The notes below the pieces were generated by a model. That model was not told the DNA's origin and searched no databases. It worked only from the letters and a program-made list of their open reading frames with translations. A stretch of 9,994 bases of DNA from NCBI GenBank assembly GCA_025352185.1, contig JANXTV010000159.1:1-9994 (forward strand), written 5' to 3'. Below are positions 6,635 through 9,994 of this stretch, piece by piece; position 1 is the first letter of the stretch, and each line of letters opens with the position of its first letter. This DNA is from Oligoflexia bacterium (lineage in GTDB: Bacteria; Bdellovibrionota; UBA1018). The position numbers were made by a program, and so were the translations under genes.

Positions 6635-7300
6635 TTAAATGAGGTCGAGAATCTTCAGGAGATTTTTTTCATCGATGCAAGCTTTCGCCACCGCTTGGAG
6701 CTTCGGTTTTCCGCGAAAAGCGATCCCGTAGCCTGCCTTTTCTAGCATCTCGATATCGTTCGCACCGTCGCCGACGGCGACCGTATGGGAAATGGGGATG
6801 CCGAGTTCCTTCGCGATGTAGGCGAGTCCATCGGCTTTTGCGGAGGCGGTGACGACGGGGGGAATTACGCGACCCGTACAGATTCCATCGATGAATTCGA
6901 GTTCGTTTACGATGAGGGCGTCGACTCCCCCGAGGTCCCTTTCGTATCGTTCCGCGAGGAGATTAAATCCCCCCGAGACAATCGCGACTCGGTGGTTCAT
7001 TTTTTTCAGTGCTTGGATTAAGTCGATGGCACCCGGCATGAGGGGCATCCGCGCGTAAGCTTCGTCGATGTCGGAAAGTGTGGCGCCCTTTAAAAGGGCG
7101 ACTCGTTGGTCGAGAGATGCCGCGAAATCGAGTTCTCCCCGCATCGCTTTTTCGGTGATTTCCGCCACCTCGGCGAAGACGCCTCGGGTCCGCGCAAGTT
7201 CATCGACACCTTCGCCGTCGACGAGAGTCGAATCCAAGTCGAACACAAAAAGACCGGGTTCCTTGCGTAAGTAGGCGAGTGGCTTCGAAAGATTAGTCAT
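6635..7300 (-). CDS. serB: Phosphoserine phosphatase SerB
   Basis: This 221-residue HAD-superfamily enzyme removes phosphate from phosphoserine, the last step of serine synthesis, in the cytoplasm. Motif I is FDLDSTLVDGEGVDELA (20-36), with D21 the expected nucleophile, D23 the acid/base and E31 the SerB-type substrate contact. Motif II is VSGGF (108-112, S109), the motif III lysine is probably K155, and motif IV is VGDGANDIEML (176-186). A cap helical region lies at about 38-85. No regulatory ACT domain is present, so it is the short, single-domain type. Start: ATG at 7300 overlaps the stop of the upstream amidase gene (TAATG), giving translational coupling. The frame stays open upstream, but the extra 51 residues are Arg-rich, lie inside the amidase gene and do not resemble SerB. 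The 79 bases after the stop hold the next gene's promoter and no clear terminator. Confidence 0.95.
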   Translation of the reverse strand: MTNLSKPLAYLRKEPGLFVFDLDSTLVDGEGVDELARTRGVFAEVAEITEKAMRGELDFAASLDQRVALLKGATLSDIDEAYARMPLMPGAIDLIQALKKMNHRVAIVSGGFNLLAERYERDLGGVDALIVNELEFIDGICTGRVIPPVVTASAKADGLAYIAKELGIPISHTVAVGDGANDIEMLEKAGYGIAFRGKPKLQAVAKACIDEKNLLKILDLI

Positions 7301-8163
7301 TAGAATATCCGCCGGTGTTTTAGGGCCGGTAATTTTTCGCGAATGTCGAAAAGCTCGGCGTAATCGAGATCGGCCATGACGACTCCGATTCCCCCGGAGC
7401 GTTCCGCGATGATTCGACCCCAAGGATCGACGATGCGCGAATATCCGTGGCATTCACGCCCTGGATACGGAGAGCCGGTCTGGCCGGGCGCTACGACGTA
7501 ACACTGATTTTCGACTGCGCGTGCGCGGGTGAGGATATCCCAGTGAGCCTTTCCCGTCGTCGCGGTGAATGCCGACGGAATCATTAACGTATGGGCACCG
7601 GACTTCGATAGCTTACGGTAAAGTTCCGGGAAACGGATGTCGTAACAAATCGAAAGTCCGAGGAGTCCCCACGGAGTTTGGGTGGTGACGATTTTTTTAC
7701 CGGGCGCGACGTCGTCGGATTCACGGTACTGCTGGTCTCCGGTCACGTTTACGTCGAAAAGATGCATCTTATCGTAACGGGCGTAAATGTCCCCTTCGGG
7801 CGAGAAAAAGATCGATGAGTTAAAAAATTTCCCACCCGGTGCCTTCATCGGGAGACTTCCCGCCAGCAGCCAGATATCCGCTTCCGCTGACCATTCCTGG
7901 AGGATCTGAATGAGTGGACCGCGGGTCGTCTGGGCGTGTTTTCGGTAATCGTCCGAGTTCCCCGAAAAGAGCAGCATGTTTTCCGGGAAAACGACGATGT
8001 TCGGGTCGGCTCGAAGGGCCTCGTCGAGGAGGCCGCGCGCTTGGGAGAGATTTCGGTCGACGTCGGGAGTCGAGTTCATTTGAATCGCGGCAACGCGGGG
8101 ATTTGCGGGAGGGAGGACAAGTTTAAGCGGCTTTTTCGCGCGAGAATTCGAGGGCTTCGGCAT
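7300..8163 (-). CDS. Nit1-type carbon-nitrogen hydrolase (probable deaminated glutathione amidase)
   Basis: The 287-residue nitrilase-superfamily protein has the catalytic triad E61 (VVFPEN), K132 (YDKMHLFDV) and C173 (SICYDIRFPELYR), and a second conserved Glu near 218 (RARAVENQ). KMHLFDV and CYDIRFPELYR are characteristic of the Nit1/YbeM branch, which hydrolyses deaminated glutathione, a metabolite-repair reaction. An omega-amidase (Nit2-like) activity is the main alternative. The first 22 residues are a Lys/Pro-rich extension ahead of the domain, and no alternative start codon lies closer to it. No Shine-Dalgarno is adjacent to the ATG; a TAACCT box lies 6 bases upstream, so the message may be leaderless. 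It is the first gene of a two-gene operon with serB (TAATG junction) and diverges from hisS across 69 bases. Confidence 0.92.
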   Translation of the reverse strand: MPKPSNSRAKKPLKLVLPPANPRVAAIQMNSTPDVDRNLSQARGLLDEALRADPNIVVFPENMLLFSGNSDDYRKHAQTTRGPLIQILQEWSAEADIWLLAGSLPMKAPGGKFFNSSIFFSPEGDIYARYDKMHLFDVNVTGDQQYRESDDVAPGKKIVTTQTPWGLLGLSICYDIRFPELYRKLSKSGAHTLMIPSAFTATTGKAHWDILTRARAVENQCYVVAPGQTGSPYPGRECHGYSRIVDPWGRIIAERSGGIGVVMADLDYAELFDIREKLPALKHRRIF

Positions 8164-8169
8164 AAACCC

Positions 8170-8175
8170 AGGTTA
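8170..8175 (-). promoter_or_regulatory. Candidate -10 box of a leaderless nitrilase-serB transcript
   Basis: TAACCT on the minus strand ends 6 bases before the ATG of the amidase gene, in place of a Shine-Dalgarno. Spacing fits transcription starting at or next to the A of the ATG. The -35 region (TGGGGA at 8193-8198) is a weak match. This mirrors the box in front of hisS on the other strand. Confidence 0.33.
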
Positions 8176-8220
8176 GCCGATTTTCCTCTTGATCCCCATG
8201 ATTTTTAGAGCCCTTTCCGC

Positions 8221-8226
8221 TAAGCT
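8221..8226 (+). promoter_or_regulatory. Candidate -10 box of a leaderless hisS transcript
   Basis: TAAGCT ends 6 bases before the hisS ATG, and the six bases between are pyrimidines (CTCCCC), so no ribosome-binding site exists. The expected transcript start falls on the A of the ATG. The -35 region (ATGATT at 8198-8203) is weak. Confidence 0.33.
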
Positions 8227-8232
8227 CTCCCC

Positions 8233-9552
8233 ATGGCATTCCTTTCGACGCAGCCCTATAAAGGCACCCGGGATTTTTATCCCGATGACCATAAGATTCG
8301 GTCCTGGATTTTTTCGCGCATGCGCGATGCTTGTACGAGCTTCGGATATCAGGAATACGACGGCCCGATGCTCGAGCCCTTCGAACTCTACGCGGCGAAA
8401 TCCGGCGAAGAAATCGTGAATCAGCAACTCTACTGGATGATGGACCGGGGAGACCGAAAGATGGCCGTTCGTCCAGAAATGACTCCGACCATGGCTCGCA
8501 TGGTAGCGGGTAAGGTGAATGAGCTCCCCAAACCCGTTCGCTGGTTTTCGATTCCGAATCTCTGGCGTTACGAACGTCCCCAGCGGGGGCGCCTCCGCGA
8601 ACACTGGCAGCTGAACGTCGATGTCCTCGGTGGAAACTCGTTACTCGCGGATGCCGAAATTCTTATCGTCGCACTCGACCTGATGAAGCGGTTCGGCGGA
8701 GAAAAACACGTATCAATTCGGGTGAATAATCGTCGGCTGATGGACGAGTTCTTTTCAAAAAAACTCGGGCTCGCCCCTGAAACCACGCTACGGGTAGTGA
8801 AACTCATCGACGCTCGGGCAAAAATCGGGGAAGAAAAATTTACCGCGGGATTAGCGGAAGCCGGCGTGCCCGCAAACGTAAAAGACGAACTCGAGAAATT
8901 CTTTTCCTCGTCCCTTGCGTCGCTCGGGAATGCGATGCCCTGCGCGGGAGTGGACGAGCTTACGAAAGTCTTCGGCTATCTTTCGGAATCCGGGATTCGC
9001 GTAAGCGGGAACCCTGGAGACACGACTTCACAGGTAGTCTTTGACCCCATGATCATGCGGGGACTGGATTACTATACCGGCACGGTATTCGAAATGTTTG
9101 ATACTTCGCCCGAAAATCGTCGAGCGATGTTCGGAGGGGGGCGATACGATAATCTGGTCGGTTTGTTCGGAAAAGATAAACTCTCCGGCGTCGGATTCGG
9201 TATGGGCGATGTAACCCTCCGCGATTTTCTCGATACCCACGGACTCCTCCCGAAAATGGAATCGTCGGTCGACGTTTTCGTTTCGCTCCCGAAGGAAGAA
9301 TACCGTGGAAAAGCGGAGTGGATTGCCGGCGCCCTTCGGAGCGCAAATTTTAAGACCGTCACTCCGCTCGAAGTGAATGGGTTTGGCGTCCAGTTAAAGC
9401 AGGCCGTAAAACATGCGGCACGATTTGCCGTCCTCTTCGGGGACACGGAGTTTTTGGAGGGGAAGGTTGTTTTAAAGGACCTCGATCAGAATTCTCAGGA
9501 AGTCGTCACTTTTAACGACGTCGTGGCCGCGGTGGCAAAGGCTTGTCGCTGA
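8233..9552 (+). CDS. hisS: Histidyl-tRNA synthetase
   Basis: The 439-residue class II aminoacyl-tRNA synthetase attaches histidine to tRNA-His in the cytoplasm; length is normal for bacterial HisRS (about 420-440). The N-terminal KGTRDF (10-15) is diagnostic. Motif 2 is LWRYERPQRGRLREHWQL (110-127), the histidine-specific HisA motif is MRGLDYYTGTVFE (275-287, R276 the catalytic arginine), and motif 3 spans GGGRYDNL (301-308) to GVGFGMGD (319-326). An insertion domain lies at about 165-255, and the anticodon-binding domain at about 345-439. The ATG immediately precedes the conserved N-terminus, so the start is secure although no Shine-Dalgarno is present. It diverges from the amidase-serB operon. 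No clear rho-independent terminator follows. Confidence 0.97.
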   Translation: MAFLSTQPYKGTRDFYPDDHKIRSWIFSRMRDACTSFGYQEYDGPMLEPFELYAAKSGEEIVNQQLYWMMDRGDRKMAVRPEMTPTMARMVAGKVNELPKPVRWFSIPNLWRYERPQRGRLREHWQLNVDVLGGNSLLADAEILIVALDLMKRFGGEKHVSIRVNNRRLMDEFFSKKLGLAPETTLRVVKLIDARAKIGEEKFTAGLAEAGVPANVKDELEKFFSSSLASLGNAMPCAGVDELTKVFGYLSESGIRVSGNPGDTTSQVVFDPMIMRGLDYYTGTVFEMFDTSPENRRAMFGGGRYDNLVGLFGKDKLSGVGFGMGDVTLRDFLDTHGLLPKMESSVDVFVSLPKEEYRGKAEWIAGALRSANFKTVTPLEVNGFGVQLKQAVKHAARFAVLFGDTEFLEGKVVLKDLDQNSQEVVTFNDVVAAVAKACR

Positions 9553-9656
9553 ACGGCCTTGCGCTCACACTTCCGCTAGGGGAAAATGATTTGATCGGTC
9601 GTTTGCTCTTTTGAGATTCCCGTTCGAAATGCGTTCCATGGAAAGGACCCGCACCT

Positions 9657-9994
9657 ATGAAATCTGTTCAATTCCTTACCTTACTTGCTGTCTCCGCTTT
9701 TTTTACTGCATCTAGTTTCGCCGCCGATTCGAGTTCCGGGTGCGGACTCGGATGGGAAGTGAGTCAAAAAGATTCTCTCCTTTCCTCCGCGGTTCGTTCG
9801 ACGACAAACGTGATTCTTCCGAATACCTTCAGTATGACTTTTGGAACTTCGGGATGTGCGAAGCACTCGATCGTTAAGAACGAGCGTGAGCAAATGTATT
9901 ACGTCGAGTCGAACCTCGAACAACTGACGGTCGAAATGGCCCAGGGAGATGGAAATACCCTCCGCGGACTTGCCGTCGTCATGGGCTGCCAGGG
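9657..9994 (+). CDS. DUF3015-family exported protein, 3' end cut by window edge
   Basis: The visible 112 residues begin with a classical signal peptide (lysine at 2, hydrophobic 5-17, likely cleavage after SSFA or AA at about 22-23). The mature part matches the DUF3015 family as I know it: a GCGLGWEV start (28-35), RSTTNVILPNTFSMTFGTSGC (47-67) and the AKHSIVKNEREQMYYVESNLEQLTVEMAQGDG region (68-99). Cysteines at 29, 67 and 111 are visible. The function of the family is unknown; it is common in Bdellovibrio-like and some other Gram-negative bacteria. Start: AGGA (9644-9647) is 9 bases upstream of the ATG. The 104-base gap from hisS shows no convincing promoter or terminator. Confidence 0.85.
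   Translation, partial: MKSVQFLTLLAVSAFFTASSFAADSSSGCGLGWEVSQKDSLLSSAVRSTTNVILPNTFSMTFGTSGCAKHSIVKNEREQMYYVESNLEQLTVEMAQGDGNTLRGLAVVMGCQ

Noticed and set aside
6482..6745. Plus-strand frame spanning the gap between serB and the PuuD-like gene
   Set aside because: It crosses two genes in antisense and covers the PuuD-like promoter and Shine-Dalgarno. The translation has no recognisable content.
7301..7453. N-terminal extension of serB by 51 residues in an open frame
   Set aside because: The extension is Arg-rich, lies wholly inside the amidase gene and has no family resemblance. The ATG at 7300 sits at a TAATG coupling junction and gives the normal SerB length.
9553..9600. Possible terminator after hisS (TTCC and GGAA pairing near 9581-9594)
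   Set aside because: The stem is only four pairs and no T-run follows it.

Overview
The window is a 10 kb piece of a Gram-negative bacterial chromosome. It is moderately GC-rich by eye, tightly packed, and free of mobile elements, CRISPR arrays and RNA genes that I could recognise. Exported proteins, an Mla/MCE lipid-transport locus and a DUF3015-type protein point to a diderm proteobacterium-like organism. The long MCE protein with a beta-rich C-terminus and the DUF3015 protein recall the former Deltaproteobacteria, Bdellovibrionota in particular. That placement is an inference from family resemblance, not a database result.

Region 1 (1-5318) looks like an envelope lipid-transport locus. 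A large RND/MMPL-type transporter runs leftward off the window edge. Diverging from it, a three-gene operon with 4-base ATGA overlaps encodes an MlaE-type permease, a 557-residue MCE (MlaD-family) protein with a beta-rich C-terminal domain, and an exported protein of unknown function. No ABC ATPase is present here, so the permease must borrow one encoded elsewhere. The genes probably act together in moving lipid between the inner and outer membranes.

Region 2 (5342-6555) holds two separate leftward genes. One encodes a small exported protein of unknown function. The other encodes a six-helix membrane protein matching the membrane half of the urate hydroxylase PuuD, without its cytochrome c half. 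A strong hairpin terminator lies between them, and each has its own recognisable promoter and Shine-Dalgarno.

Region 3 (6635-8163) is a leftward two-gene operon: a Nit1-type amidase translationally coupled (TAATG) to the phosphoserine phosphatase SerB.

Region 4 (8233-9994) runs rightward with histidyl-tRNA synthetase, then the start of an exported DUF3015 protein cut by the window edge.

A thread through the window is start-site architecture. Genes with a clear Shine-Dalgarno coexist with three transcription-unit-first genes (mlaE, the amidase, hisS) that lack one. Those three carry a TAANCT box 6-9 bases ahead of the start codon, which is what leaderless transcription would look like.
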